The notes beneath the pieces were generated by a model. The model was not told the origin of the DNA and did no database searches. It worked only from the letters and a program-made list of their open reading frames with translations. Position numbers and translations under genes: made by a program. A stretch of DNA of 64,000 nucleotides from an uncultured Flavobacteriaceae bacterium (lineage in GTDB: Bacteria; Bacteroidota; Bacteroidia; Flavobacteriales; Flavobacteriaceae). The stretch's first letter is position 1, and the number at the start of each line of letters is the position of its first letter. Shown piece after piece: positions 35,010 to 43,789 of this stretch. Location of the stretch: assembly GCA_947500445.1 (NCBI GenBank), contig CANMSB010000003.1:62001-126000 (forward strand), read 5' to 3'.

Positions 35010-36212
35010 TCACCCAAAAACACCCAATAAGAATCTAATAATCAAAGCATTGGAGATATCAATAAAAAAAGCACCAACAAGCGGTACCACAATGAATGCC
35101 TTGGGAGACCCACCGAACTTCTTGGTAACCGCCGTCATATTCGCAATTGCCGTGGGTGTAGCTCCTAGCGCCAGTCCAGCATATCCTGCACTCATTACGG
35201 CTGCATCATAATCTTTACCCATAACACGGAAAACAACCACGATTACGAAAACAGAAATCACTACGAGTTGGGCAACTACGATAAGAAGTAATGGTCCGGC
35301 CAAATCGGAGAGTGTCCATAATTGAAGACTCATTAGCGACATCGCTAGAAAAAGCCCTAAAGACAAATCGGATGCCATGGAAAGGGCTTTTGATTTTTCA
35401 GGTTGCCAATCGAATTTCTTAAAAAAGATAGGAATCAAATTCGTAACGATAATACCCGCAAACAATGCCGTGACAAAGGAGGGGAGAGCTAGCCCCATCC
35501 ATGTGAGCAATTCATTAATGGCTATGCCCAATCCAGCAGTTGAGAAGATGAAGTATATCATCTGTAAAATATTGTTGTAGTTCATCTCCACACTATCGCC
35601 TTTGCCATGACGAACACCCACCACAACGGGCTTTTCTTCCGTCGGTTTTAACTGATGTCGTTTTATCAAAAACTTGGCAATAGGACCTCCTATGAATCCA
35701 CCTAAAACCAAACCAATGGTTGCGCAAGCGATACCCATTTCCATGGCATTTGAAATGCCAAATTCATTCTGAAAAGTAGGCACCCAAGCGATGGTGGTGC
35801 CATGGCCTCCACTAAAAGAAACCGAACCTCCTAGAACACCCGTTACACTTGGCAAGTCAGTAAGGTAGGCAATACCTACACCGGTAAGGTTTTGGATGAA
35901 AAGATACCCCACTGCCAGTACTAAGAGTAGCAGCAACGATTTACCTCCTTTCAATAAGGTCTTCAATCTTGAAGAAAGGCCAATGGTGATAAAAAAGATG
36001 ATAAGTAATGCATCTCGTAATTCCAAAGCAAAGCTGAACTCAGTGCCCGTTACGGCATATAAAATTCCGAAAAATATGGAAAAGATAACGCCTCCTGTTA
36101 CGGGTTCGGGAATGTTATACGCTCTAAAAAAGGAAATTTTCTTGTTGAGATATTTCCCTAAAAATAAAACCAAACAAGCAATGACGATGGTGTCTCTGGG
36201 GCCTATTTGCAT
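35010..36212 (-). CDS. gltS: Sodium/glutamate symporter GltS
   Basis: A 400-residue membrane protein with about 10-12 helices in two inverted halves. GGSVSFSGGHGTTIAWVPTF in the first half and MSAGYAGLALGATPTAIANM in the second are the family's re-entrant-loop motifs for Na+ and glutamate. It imports glutamate with sodium. It lies 3 bp downstream of the lipoprotein at 36216, so the two form an operon. Glutamate uptake complements the neighbouring asparagine/aspartate pathway. Confidence 0.93.
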   Translation of the reverse strand: MQIGPRDTIVIACLVLFLGKYLNKKISFFRAYNIPEPVTGGVIFSIFFGILYAVTGTEFSFALELRDALLIIFFITIGLSSRLKTLLKGGKSLLLLLVLAVGYLFIQNLTGVGIAYLTDLPSVTGVLGGSVSFSGGHGTTIAWVPTFQNEFGISNAMEMGIACATIGLVLGGFIGGPIAKFLIKRHQLKPTEEKPVVVGVRHGKGDSVEMNYNNILQMIYFIFSTAGLGIAINELLTWMGLALPSFVTALFAGIIVTNLIPIFFKKFDWQPEKSKALSMASDLSLGLFLAMSLMSLQLWTLSDLAGPLLLIVVAQLVVISVFVIVVVFRVMGKDYDAAVMSAGYAGLALGATPTAIANMTAVTKKFGGSPKAFIVVPLVGAFFIDISNALIIRFLLGVFG

Positions 36213-36215
36213 GGG

Positions 36216-36881
36216 TTATTTTGGGGTTACAATTCCGTCAGCAACCAATTGGTTCACCATTCTTTTGGTAAAACTATCAGATGCATTTTCTAAGGATGAA
36301 GGTTCTAATAGAGACGATTGCCCTGTCCAGACCATCGTTTCTTTTCCTTTGTATAACTCACCTTTGACATTATATAGCACCGCCTCTATAAGATATGATT
36401 TTTCGGTCTTGTAATATCCCGGGGTATTAAAAGTCTGGTATCCTCTAACGATATATTCACCAACTCTATAATAAGATGGTACATAAAGGGTCTCCCCTGG
36501 TTTATAGCGGTCTGTTTCCTTGGAATTTATCAAAGCCATGGTTAGTACTCCATCCAAATTATTCTCCTTAATGATTTTAATATAGTCCTCAGCGGTTCTT
36601 ATTTCTTCAGTCCCACCAGGGGGAAATAGTGAGATTCCTTCAACCGCATTAATTCCTTGCTCTTTTAAAAGGGCAGCGGCATCTTTTTCAAAGGCGTTGC
36701 GAGCGGTAACGTCTTTACCGATTCCTATTACGGCTATTTTTTTATAAGCAGTATCGTTATAATTTTCCTTTGTCCATGTCGACCCCATTTTTATACTACC
36801 ACATCCTTGTATAATACTAACGGATAAAGCGAGTATTAAAACCGACAGCGTTTTTGGAAATCGATAATTTCTATTTTTCAT
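36216..36881 (-). CDS. Lipoprotein (family B, copy 3)
   Basis: A 221-residue lipoprotein with lipobox IIQGC (Cys about 27). SIKMGSTWTKENYNDTAYKK and the late KSYLIEAVLYNVKGELYKG parallel STKLMDSWKAQNF and TYVLEALTYNL in the copies at 20057 and 21988. It is more divergent than those two are from each other. It is the first gene before gltS, separated by 3 bp. Function unknown; a lipid-anchored helper is possible. Confidence 0.75.
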   Translation of the reverse strand: MKNRNYRFPKTLSVLILALSVSIIQGCGSIKMGSTWTKENYNDTAYKKIAVIGIGKDVTARNAFEKDAAALLKEQGINAVEGISLFPPGGTEEIRTAEDYIKIIKENNLDGVLTMALINSKETDRYKPGETLYVPSYYRVGEYIVRGYQTFNTPGYYKTEKSYLIEAVLYNVKGELYKGKETMVWTGQSSLLEPSSLENASDSFTKRMVNQLVADGIVTPK

Positions 36882-36941
36882 TCAGATTATGTTTTAAGAC
36901 CTTTTTTTGAGCTTTAAATGTACTAGCTCCAAATAAGGTTG

Positions 36942-36961
36942 TTATTATCATTTTAGACCAC
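36942..36961. promoter_or_regulatory. Shared operator-like motif in the gltS/LytTR divergent region
   Basis: TTATTATCATTTTAGACCAC, identical to the site at 34840, lies about 60 bp upstream of the lipoprotein-gltS operon and about 70 bp upstream of the divergent LytTR gene. It could serve both, including autoregulation. Confidence 0.5.
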
Positions 36962-37029
36962 CGGAAGAGAGAAACCGTTCTGAAAACACTATTTTTATAA
37001 TAATGTGAAGTTATTAGGTTGAAACACTT

Positions 37030-37899
37030 ATGAAAAGTGAAATCAAAATCAAGAAATTGGTGTGGTTGGCATTTGGCCTAAGCTTGGCAATAAATTTTAG
37101 TGAAATACTGTATTATTTCAATTCTCCAATAACCTTTTTCGAAACCCAGCGTCCTACTTCCGTTTTAAACATTGTTTTTAGGCTTATTTCTTGTTTCTTG
37201 TTTTGTTTTAGTGCGCTATACCTAAACATATTCAAAATAGATGCTTGGTTGAGGAACCTAACGGATAAAATGGCTTTCTTGGGATCATTGCTTATAAACG
37301 GATTACTATACATCCTGACACTAATTCCCTTTCTTTATGTAATCGATAATTTCATTGTTAAGCTGCCTCTTGGAGAACTAAAGGGACTCTCTTTTGTATG
37401 GTTGGTATTATTGGTTATTTGTGTTTTATTAGCAACCTTACTAAAAGTAAGATCTGGATTGGCAAATAGATTAATAGGACAAGAAGCTTTTGTTCGGTAT
37501 AATAAAGAACATAATAGCTTTGACCACGACCTTAACATACTTGAAAAGAATTATTTGACCAGTCTTTTATTACCTAGAAGAAAAGTATTGGAACCTGTAA
37601 AAATAAAGGATTTCGCTTTGTTTTTCATTGAAGATTGCATCGTAAAAGGAAAAACCTTTGATTTAAGGGTTTTCTTTTTGGACAAGAGTATTCAAGAACT
37701 GGAACAAAAACTAAATCCGAAAAGTTTTTTCCGAGCTAATCGACAATGCCTTATCAATCGGGACGCTGTGAAACATTTAGAACTAGATTCTTTTGGTAAA
37801 ATGGAATTGACCTTAAAAATTGACCATGAAGAATCTATTTCAATAAGCAAACTTAAAACAAAGGACTTCAAAGATTGGTTAGTTGAATTTTCAGCTTAG
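37030..37899 (+). CDS. Membrane-bound LytTR transcriptional regulator
   Basis: A 289-residue protein with four N-terminal transmembrane helices (about 12-30, 47-66, 82-105, 120-140) and a C-terminal LytTR DNA-binding domain (about 195-287). The stretch NPKSFFRANRQCLINRDAVK and the end ISKLKTKDFKDWL are typical of that domain. There is no receiver domain, so it probably senses a membrane or small-molecule signal directly. It is divergent from the gltS operon, with the shared 20-bp motif between them. Confidence 0.88.
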   Translation: MKSEIKIKKLVWLAFGLSLAINFSEILYYFNSPITFFETQRPTSVLNIVFRLISCFLFCFSALYLNIFKIDAWLRNLTDKMAFLGSLLINGLLYILTLIPFLYVIDNFIVKLPLGELKGLSFVWLVLLVICVLLATLLKVRSGLANRLIGQEAFVRYNKEHNSFDHDLNILEKNYLTSLLLPRRKVLEPVKIKDFALFFIEDCIVKGKTFDLRVFFLDKSIQELEQKLNPKSFFRANRQCLINRDAVKHLELDSFGKMELTLKIDHEESISISKLKTKDFKDWLVEFSA

Positions 37900-38006
37900 G
37901 ATTTCTCCATCTCAACGGCAAATTTATCCACTTCATGCAATGAAGTTTTTAATTTTCTTTTCGCTCTTATAACTTCATTTTGAACACTAGAAAAGATTGT
38001 ATTCAT
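37896..38006 (-). CDS. Short ORF convergent with the LytTR gene (36 aa, doubtful)
   Basis: ATG at 38006, stop overlapping the LytTR stop codon. The product NTIFSSVQNEVIRAKRKLK... is helical and charged. The frame continues upstream for only a few codons. It could be a remnant or a tiny protein, and the terminator hairpin of the LytTR gene lies inside it, which weighs against a real gene. Confidence 0.2.
   Translation of the reverse strand: MNTIFSSVQNEVIRAKRKLKTSLHEVDKFAVEMEKS
37930..37951 (+). terminator. Probable terminator of the LytTR gene
   Basis: ACTTCAT-GCA-ATGAAGT forms a 7-bp stem with a 3-nt loop, followed by TTTT, 31 bp past the stop codon at 37899. It is short and AT-rich, so only moderately strong. 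Confidence 0.55.
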
Positions 38007-38142
38007 TGCCTCTACACAGCTAATGGCGAAAACCTAGACCTTAATTGACAATACGTTACCACACATTGATTTAGGCCCTCCCCTTCAATTCTTTTTTAGA
38101 AGATTAAGCAACAATTGTATTACAAATCTTTTAAGAAGAAGT

Positions 38143-39168
38143 ATGGTTCAGAAATATCAAATATGCCAAATAGCATTCTTAAATCCTGTATTCGAGGTTT
38201 TGGAAAACAACGGTGTTGATTCAAAAAAACTCGTCAAAAAAAGTTCACTACGATATTTTGACTTAGAGGAGGAGCAACACTATGCCCCACTTGAAGTGGT
38301 TTATGATTTCTTTGCGAAGATAAAAACTCACTTTCCCAATGGGTTCTTGAGACCATACGACTTAGCGTATTTCAAACTTTCTAATTTAGGAAGCTTTGGA
38401 AGGTACTTGACCAAGCTTCCAACCTTATATAGTGTATTGCACCAGTTCGTGATGTACAAGTCGATTTTTCAAACGAATCTAAATTGTAATTTAAGTGTAT
38501 ATCAAGATACCGTAAAGTTTGATTTTTCATATTTGGATGAGCCTACGGCGGGTCGAAAAATAGGGGAAAACATTTTTATGGCTGTTCTTTTGCAACTATT
38601 TAGAACCTACACCGATAAAAATTGGGTGCCAGATGAAATACATATTCCTTATAATAACTATGGAGAAATTAAATCTATGGTAATAGGAAAAAAGTGCCAG
38701 CTTATCACAAATCAAAATACATTTGCTTTCGTATTTCCTCGCGAAATCTTAAAAAGGACGACAAAATTCCGTATTCAATTCTCGAACCAGAACTTACCCC
38801 ATGTTCCTGCCAAAAGTATTTCGGATACTGTGGAAGAAATCTTAAAAAGTTATAAATCAGGTTATATTCCTTCTCTTAGCAATGTAGCTCAACATTTTAA
38901 TGTTTCTGAAAGTAGTATCAAAAGAAGCCTCAAATCGGAAAACACAAAATTTTCTAAAATTCTAGAGAAAATACTATATCAAAAATCAATCGCCTTATTG
39001 ACAAAATCCAACCTTAGTATCACCCTTATTAGCGAATTCCTGGGTTATTCCGATAGTCCAAATTTCATACGCTCCTTTAAAAAATGGTCCGGTATTACAC
39101 CAGGTCAATTTAGAAATTCATGCACATTGACCTCGAATGATAATTATCCAAAACAAAAAAACACCTAA
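38143..39168 (+). CDS. AraC-family transcriptional regulator
   Basis: A 341-residue regulator. The N-terminal ligand-binding part (about 20-200) resembles the arabinose-binding-like domain of the OruR/ArgR type of AraC proteins. The C-terminal double HTH spans about 245-325: SLSNVAQHFNVSESSIKRSL and ISEFLGYSDSPNFIRSFKKW are the two recognition units. AraC proteins of this layout often respond to amino acids or derived metabolites. Its place next to the amino-acid catabolic genes makes it a candidate regulator of them. Confidence 0.9.
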   Translation: MVQKYQICQIAFLNPVFEVLENNGVDSKKLVKKSSLRYFDLEEEQHYAPLEVVYDFFAKIKTHFPNGFLRPYDLAYFKLSNLGSFGRYLTKLPTLYSVLHQFVMYKSIFQTNLNCNLSVYQDTVKFDFSYLDEPTAGRKIGENIFMAVLLQLFRTYTDKNWVPDEIHIPYNNYGEIKSMVIGKKCQLITNQNTFAFVFPREILKRTTKFRIQFSNQNLPHVPAKSISDTVEEILKSYKSGYIPSLSNVAQHFNVSESSIKRSLKSENTKFSKILEKILYQKSIALLTKSNLSITLISEFLGYSDSPNFIRSFKKWSGITPGQFRNSCTLTSNDNYPKQKNT

Positions 39169-39240
39169 AATTGAATAGGACTTGAGTTGAGATAGATACG
39201 ACATTCATCGGCTCTAAAATAGCAAACAAAAAATGAACTC

Positions 39241-40065
39241 ATGAGAATAAAGTTTTTTGGAACTAGAGGTTCTATCCCTGTATGTGAAAATGGATACCAA
39301 GAATTTGGGGGCAATACTACTTGTGTAGCAGTTTTTGGAGATACAGATAGCGACGTGCTTGTCTTTGACGCGGGAACGGGTATCCGAAAATTAGGCAAGG
39401 AGCTTATGCAACAGGAATTTCTTCCCGGAAGAAAGATTGTCATTGCTTTTTCCCATTTTCATTGGGACCATATTCAGGGCTTTCCTTTTTTCGCCCCGGC
39501 ATACGACCCATCCAAAGAAATACACATCATCGCACTAGGTAAGGACTTACATATACCCGATTTAAAAAACATTTTCGCCAAACAAATGGAAAGTACATAT
39601 TTTCCCGTAAGCCTTGATAATATGGGTGCCAATTTTTCATTTATCCTAAAAAGCGTTAATGAAGAAACGTTCCCCGATGGGAGTATAAAAACATATTTGC
39701 ACTCCCATCCCGGCGGAGCACATAGTTATCGATTGGAAGCTGATGGCAAAGTCTTGGTCTATGCAACGGATATTGAGCATGGCCTCATATTGGATGAAAA
39801 GCTGGTTGAATTCGCAAAAAATGCCGATGTGCTGATTCATGATGCACAATATACGCCTGAAGAGCTTCCAAATTATAGGGGCTGGGGTCATAGTAGTTGG
39901 GAGCAGGCCATTCAAGTTGCCGAAAAAGCCAACGTAAAAAAACTTTTTCTTACCCATCACGACCCTGAGCATAATGATGACTTTCTATTGGAGGTAGAAC
40001 GTCTTTGTCAAGAACGTTTTGCGAATTGCTTCTTGGCCCGGGAGGGAGTTCAAATGGAACTCTGA
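39241..40065 (+). CDS. Metallo-beta-lactamase-fold hydrolase (PhnP/RNase Z-like)
   Basis: A 274-residue cytosolic enzyme without signal peptide. Zinc ligands are in FSHFHWDHIQG (HxHxDH), a later His in HSHPGGAHSYR, YATDIEHG (Asp) and THHDPEHN (His). The start MRIKFFGTRGSIPV is typical of the PhnP/arylsulfatase-like branch, which cleaves phosphodiesters including cyclic nucleotides. Substrate unknown. It follows the AraC gene by 72 bp on the same strand. Confidence 0.88.
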   Translation: MRIKFFGTRGSIPVCENGYQEFGGNTTCVAVFGDTDSDVLVFDAGTGIRKLGKELMQQEFLPGRKIVIAFSHFHWDHIQGFPFFAPAYDPSKEIHIIALGKDLHIPDLKNIFAKQMESTYFPVSLDNMGANFSFILKSVNEETFPDGSIKTYLHSHPGGAHSYRLEADGKVLVYATDIEHGLILDEKLVEFAKNADVLIHDAQYTPEELPNYRGWGHSSWEQAIQVAEKANVKKLFLTHHDPEHNDDFLLEVERLCQERFANCFLAREGVQMEL

Positions 40066-40181
40066 ACGCCACAAACTTAAACAGGCTCAACTTTAGTGAT
40101 AAAAAGAGTTCAATGCTATCTTAATAGGTGCATGTGCTTTATTCCTATAAAAAAATAGGTATACTCTTTCCCTATCCAAAC

Positions 40182-40214
40182 ATGACCCGATATGATAATA
40201 GCTATTTTGGTCAT
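40182..40214 (+). promoter_or_regulatory. Inverted repeat upstream of the barrel cluster
   Basis: ATGACC (40182-40187) and GGTCAT (40209-40214) flank TATGATAATAG, which resembles the ATGATAATA half of the shared motif at 34840 and 36942 read on the other strand. It lies about 85 bp before the start at 40298. The element is suggestive but not exact. Confidence 0.3.
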
Positions 40215-40297
40215 CGAGGATAAATTTACAAAGTTACTGTCCCTACATCTTATCATGAGATGTTTACCTTGGTAACAGCTAATTGGAAAAAATATAG

Positions 40298-40972
40298 ATG
40301 ACAAAATTCCCATGTGTGCTAAGGCAATTTCTTTTGCTTTCAGGACTACTATTTTTAGTGCAATCCGCAACTGCCCAAGTTATTGGAGACAGTCTAGACA
40401 CACCATTTAGAAAAGGACGTTGGCTCACAGGGTTATCAGGAAGTATAAGCTCAAATACAAATAAAACAGGAATATCTGAAGAAAAGACAATCACCAATGA
40501 ATTTGGACTAAACTTTTCCACAGGAAGGTTTATCAAAGACAAATGGCTCTTAGGAGGAAAAATAAATACAGATAGAGCTAGTTCTGCAGGTAGTGTTGAC
40601 CGTGCCACGGAATCTTTGTTTATCGGTCCCTTTGTATCCCATTATTTATCCTCTAACGAACGTGGATCACTTTTTACCACCTTATCTACGGGCTATGTCC
40701 GTTATCGGGAAGAAACACAATTGAACACGCTGCAAGCATCCACCGAACTTTCATCAGAAGGGGGCGGTTTCGGAACATTGGTTGGTTTAGGTTATTCCTA
40801 TGTAATTCATGACAAAATTGCTTTTGATATCGGGTTTAATCTCAACCTTTTTTGGATTGGAGTTGACCAAGAAGAACTACCATCGGGTATGATTAGTTCA
40901 CAAAATATAGCAATTAGTAATATCGCATTCACTATCGGATTCAACGTAATACTTGATGATTTCTTTTTCTGA
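40298..40972 (+). CDS. Outer-membrane beta-barrel protein, unknown
   Basis: A 224-residue exported protein (signal peptide ends near SATAQ, about 26). Alternating hydrophobic strands (GRWLTGLSGSISSN, FGTLVGLGYSYV) and a final aromatic strand suggest an eight-stranded barrel of the OmpW/porin-like kind. It overlaps the next gene by one base (stop and start share TGATG), so the two are translationally coupled. Confidence 0.7.
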   Translation: MTKFPCVLRQFLLLSGLLFLVQSATAQVIGDSLDTPFRKGRWLTGLSGSISSNTNKTGISEEKTITNEFGLNFSTGRFIKDKWLLGGKINTDRASSAGSVDRATESLFIGPFVSHYLSSNERGSLFTTLSTGYVRYREETQLNTLQASTELSSEGGGFGTLVGLGYSYVIHDKIAFDIGFNLNLFWIGVDQEELPSGMISSQNIAISNIAFTIGFNVILDDFFF

Positions 40973-42087
40973 TGAAAAAATTAGCAATAGCAATATATGT
41001 TCTGATGGTTTTCCCTCTTTGTGTTGTCGGACAGGGAAGGGAAGAGGGCTTTATACAAACCGATACCATTGGGAAACAAAAAAATATTAAGCTAGTGGCT
41101 TTACCAATTATGTTTTATACTCCCGAAACAAAATTCGGTATTGGTGGTGGTGGGCAATTGTTTTTACTAAACAACACCAACCAGTACAATCAGAGGCTTT
41201 CGAATATTTTATTCAGTGGTATTTATACCACCGCAGGGCAAATAATGTTCAATGTTACCCCACAAGTTTATTTAGGAAAGGGGAATTATTTTATTGATGC
41301 GGATTATTTATTTGAAATATATCCAAATTCCTTTTGGGGAATTGGTCCGGAAACGCCCGAAGAAAGTGAGGAGTTCTACGACCAAACCACACATAGACTC
41401 AAGCTGAGTTTCTTAAAACGCTTGCCTCCTGATTTGAACTTTGGTTTCACTTATAATTTTGCCAATCACCAGGTTACGGAGGTTCAAGAAGATGGTCTGC
41501 TTGATTCGGGAACTATTTTGGGTGCAGACCGAACAGTTATAAGTGGATTAGGTGCTGAATTCAATCTAGATACACGAACCGACACTTCTTCCCCAACCGA
41601 TGGGCAATTATTTGAAATAGGGGCACATTTCTCAAGTAAAATTCTAGGGGCAACGCACGGTTTTAATAAGTTCACACTTGACTTACGCAACTATGAACCA
41701 CTTGGTGAACGAAGTACTTTGGCAACCCAAGTCTATATCGAGAATAATTATGGCGACGTGCCTTTTCAGGGGATGGCTTTTTTTGGAGGGAGTAGCAGTG
41801 CCAGAGGATATTTCTATGGTCGATTTTTGGACAAGAACATGTATGTAGTACAGGCGGAATATCGCTATCGACTAAAACCCAGATGGAATTTAGCTGCATT
41901 TGGACTAGTAGGAAGTGTAGCAGGAGATGCTTCAGACCTCCTAAAATTTAACTCCGTAAAACCGGGCTTTGGTGCCGGTGTACGATTTAAGATATTACGA
42001 GAACAAAACACATGGTTGCGACTAGATATCGGTAGTGGAAAAGATGGCCAAAACGGAATTTATTTTGGAGTAAATGAAGCTTTTTAA
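40972..42087 (+). CDS. BamA/TamA-family (surface antigen D15) barrel without POTRA domains
   Basis: A 371-residue protein with signal peptide MKKLAIAIYVLMVFPLCVVG. The whole mature part is a barrel of the bacterial surface antigen family. ALPIMFYTPETKFGIGGGGQ opens it, and GGSSSARGYFYGRFLDKN is the conserved VRGF/Y-type loop 6. No POTRA domain precedes the barrel, so it is not a standard BamA. Short relatives in Bacteroidota often lie near patatin-type lipases or act as unknown porins. It is coupled to the gene at 40298 and is 11 bp before the next barrel gene. Confidence 0.8.
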   Translation: MKKLAIAIYVLMVFPLCVVGQGREEGFIQTDTIGKQKNIKLVALPIMFYTPETKFGIGGGGQLFLLNNTNQYNQRLSNILFSGIYTTAGQIMFNVTPQVYLGKGNYFIDADYLFEIYPNSFWGIGPETPEESEEFYDQTTHRLKLSFLKRLPPDLNFGFTYNFANHQVTEVQEDGLLDSGTILGADRTVISGLGAEFNLDTRTDTSSPTDGQLFEIGAHFSSKILGATHGFNKFTLDLRNYEPLGERSTLATQVYIENNYGDVPFQGMAFFGGSSSARGYFYGRFLDKNMYVVQAEYRYRLKPRWNLAAFGLVGSVAGDASDLLKFNSVKPGFGAGVRFKILREQNTWLRLDIGSGKDGQNGIYFGVNEAF

Positions 42088-42098
42088 AAAACAAGATT

Positions 42099-42737
42099 AT
42101 GAAAAACACAGTCAAACTTATTTTATTTGCGTTGGTATTTCAATCTGCTTTTATAATAAAAGCACAAGAAATCGATATTAATTATGGGTATCAATTCGGC
42201 ACTAAATTCAGCGGAGATAGTGATTATTTGGGTATTGATGCGGGAAATCAGTTAGGGGTGTCTTTCGGATGGTCATTTTCTGATAATACTGTTGCCCAGA
42301 TTACCTACAATCGTCATTCTTCAGCTTTATTGATTAAAGACAGGGATGTAAGTCCTTCAGAATCCAAGCTTGCTGATTTAACTGCAAACTGGATTATGCT
42401 GACAGGAGTCTATTACTTCTCCGATGGCAATATCACACCTTTTGTAGGCGGTGGAGCAGGATACGCTTTTGTAAATTTTGAGAATGAAAATAGGACTATA
42501 GTGGATGAAGGTATTGATACTGCTACTAGAATTGCCTTTTCTCTGAAGGGTGGCGTTACTTTTTGGTTAGGTGAGCATATCGGACTAAAGGCACAGGCAG
42601 ATTTATTCCTCCCAGTTAATGGCTTTAATCTTGATGCTATTTTTAATGAGGACTATGATGGCTTTAGGTCCGCAGAAAATATAAGACCCATATCACCCTA
42701 TTTTGGTTTGAACGGAGGTATGGTCTTTAGGTTTTGA
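42099..42737 (+). CDS. Small outer-membrane beta-barrel protein (OmpA/OmpW-like)
   Basis: A 212-residue barrel protein with a signal peptide ending IIKAQ. Paired strands such as ITPFVGGGAGYAFVNFE and the last strand YFGLNGGMVFRF resemble the beta-barrel family PF13505. It ends a three-gene cluster of outer-membrane proteins on the plus strand. No specific function can be read. Confidence 0.75.
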   Translation: MKNTVKLILFALVFQSAFIIKAQEIDINYGYQFGTKFSGDSDYLGIDAGNQLGVSFGWSFSDNTVAQITYNRHSSALLIKDRDVSPSESKLADLTANWIMLTGVYYFSDGNITPFVGGGAGYAFVNFENENRTIVDEGIDTATRIAFSLKGGVTFWLGEHIGLKAQADLFLPVNGFNLDAIFNEDYDGFRSAENIRPISPYFGLNGGMVFRF

Positions 42738-42849
42738 TTTTATGAATCAATAGGGGATAGTTTTTAGAGTATTTGGAGGCAACAGCAAGTTTAAAGAAAG
42801 GCCAAATGACTATTGTAAGTAGTCGAGATTAATCGTGCGCCAATATTTA

Positions 42850-43266
42850 CTACGGTTCAATTCGCCCCATAGTTATCTTTAGGATCTCCCCCCATGTTTC
42901 TCGATGCATTTTTAGCTGTTCATCATTCAAAATCGGTGTCACATCCTCATTGAGAAGGGCAAGTTGTTTCTCCAGTGCAGCCCTAGTCTCATTAATGGAT
43001 AATTGACTGTCAGCACGATCATAGGAATCCATTTTCATACTATGATAAACTACCATTTTTCTATAGTTGTCTTTTGTTTCATCGTCCAAATTCAATTGAT
43101 CCATGAATTTCTCATACCAACGTGTCTGAAGTGCTATATCATCCGTATTAAAGACCTCCTCTATAGATTGAAGCTTGGCCACTTGATTCGGACTAAGTTT
43201 TTGAGAACATACATTTAGTGAGATAAATACAGTTGCTACAATCAGTAATAAAAGCTGTTTTTTCAA
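42850..43266 (-). CDS. Small exported helical protein (family A, copy 3)
   Basis: A 138-residue product with a TTG start and signal peptide (MKKQLLLLIVATVFISLNVC). Its mature part is helical and aligns with the copies at 19634 and 34309 through WYEKFMDQLNLDDETKDNYR, VVYHSMKMD and LNDEQLKMHRETWGEIL. It is the last gene of the efflux operon, 72 bp after the TerB-like gene. A stop-to-stop check found no ATG start that keeps the signal peptide. Confidence 0.72.
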   Translation of the reverse strand: MKKQLLLLIVATVFISLNVCSQKLSPNQVAKLQSIEEVFNTDDIALQTRWYEKFMDQLNLDDETKDNYRKMVVYHSMKMDSYDRADSQLSINETRAALEKQLALLNEDVTPILNDEQLKMHRETWGEILKITMGRIEP

Positions 43267-43338
43267 AATACAATTTTTTAAATCCGGGATGTTTTGAGTA
43301 TTTCAGAATGCAATTAATTGGTAGCCACAACTAAAAAT

Positions 43339-43752
43339 CTATTGATTGATATTGGTAATACCATCCACAAAAGCATCCAGGTCAGCACCTCCTTGCATCA
43401 TTTTAATAGACTTATCTGCGATGTACGGAACGTTTTGATGTGCAAAGCCCATACCTTTTCCCATTCGTTCTAACCATGATTTTTGTTCATTACCTGTAAT
43501 GGAATCATCCTCACATACCAATTGCGTCAAAGTATATAGGTTTTCCAATTTCATTTTATTCGTTGGGATTGTCTCTAACGGATAGGATAGGTAGTTTTCC
43601 ATAATACCGTCATATTCCGAAGACGACATCCCTAATTTTGTGGCAAGATGACTTAGAAAGCCTTTTTCAGATTCGGAAGCATCACCATCACGCATGGTGA
43701 TTTTTACCAGTCCTGCAAATTCATTATGATATTTATTCTGTTCTGTATTCAT
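43339..43752 (-). CDS. TerB-like helical protein
   Basis: A 137-residue cytosolic, all-helical protein. VKITMRDGDASESEKGFLSH and LVCEDDSITGNEQKSWLERM are two acidic, EF-hand-like turns of the kind seen in tellurite-resistance TerB/TerB-like domains. It lies between the channel gene (37 bp) and the family A protein within the efflux operon. The assignment is by pattern only and the function is unknown. Confidence 0.55.
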   Translation of the reverse strand: MNTEQNKYHNEFAGLVKITMRDGDASESEKGFLSHLATKLGMSSSEYDGIMENYLSYPLETIPTNKMKLENLYTLTQLVCEDDSITGNEQKSWLERMGKGMGFAHQNVPYIADKSIKMMQGGADLDAFVDGITNINQ

Positions 43753-43789
43753 AACATATTATTTCTAGTTCTACCTATATTAGTTGACT

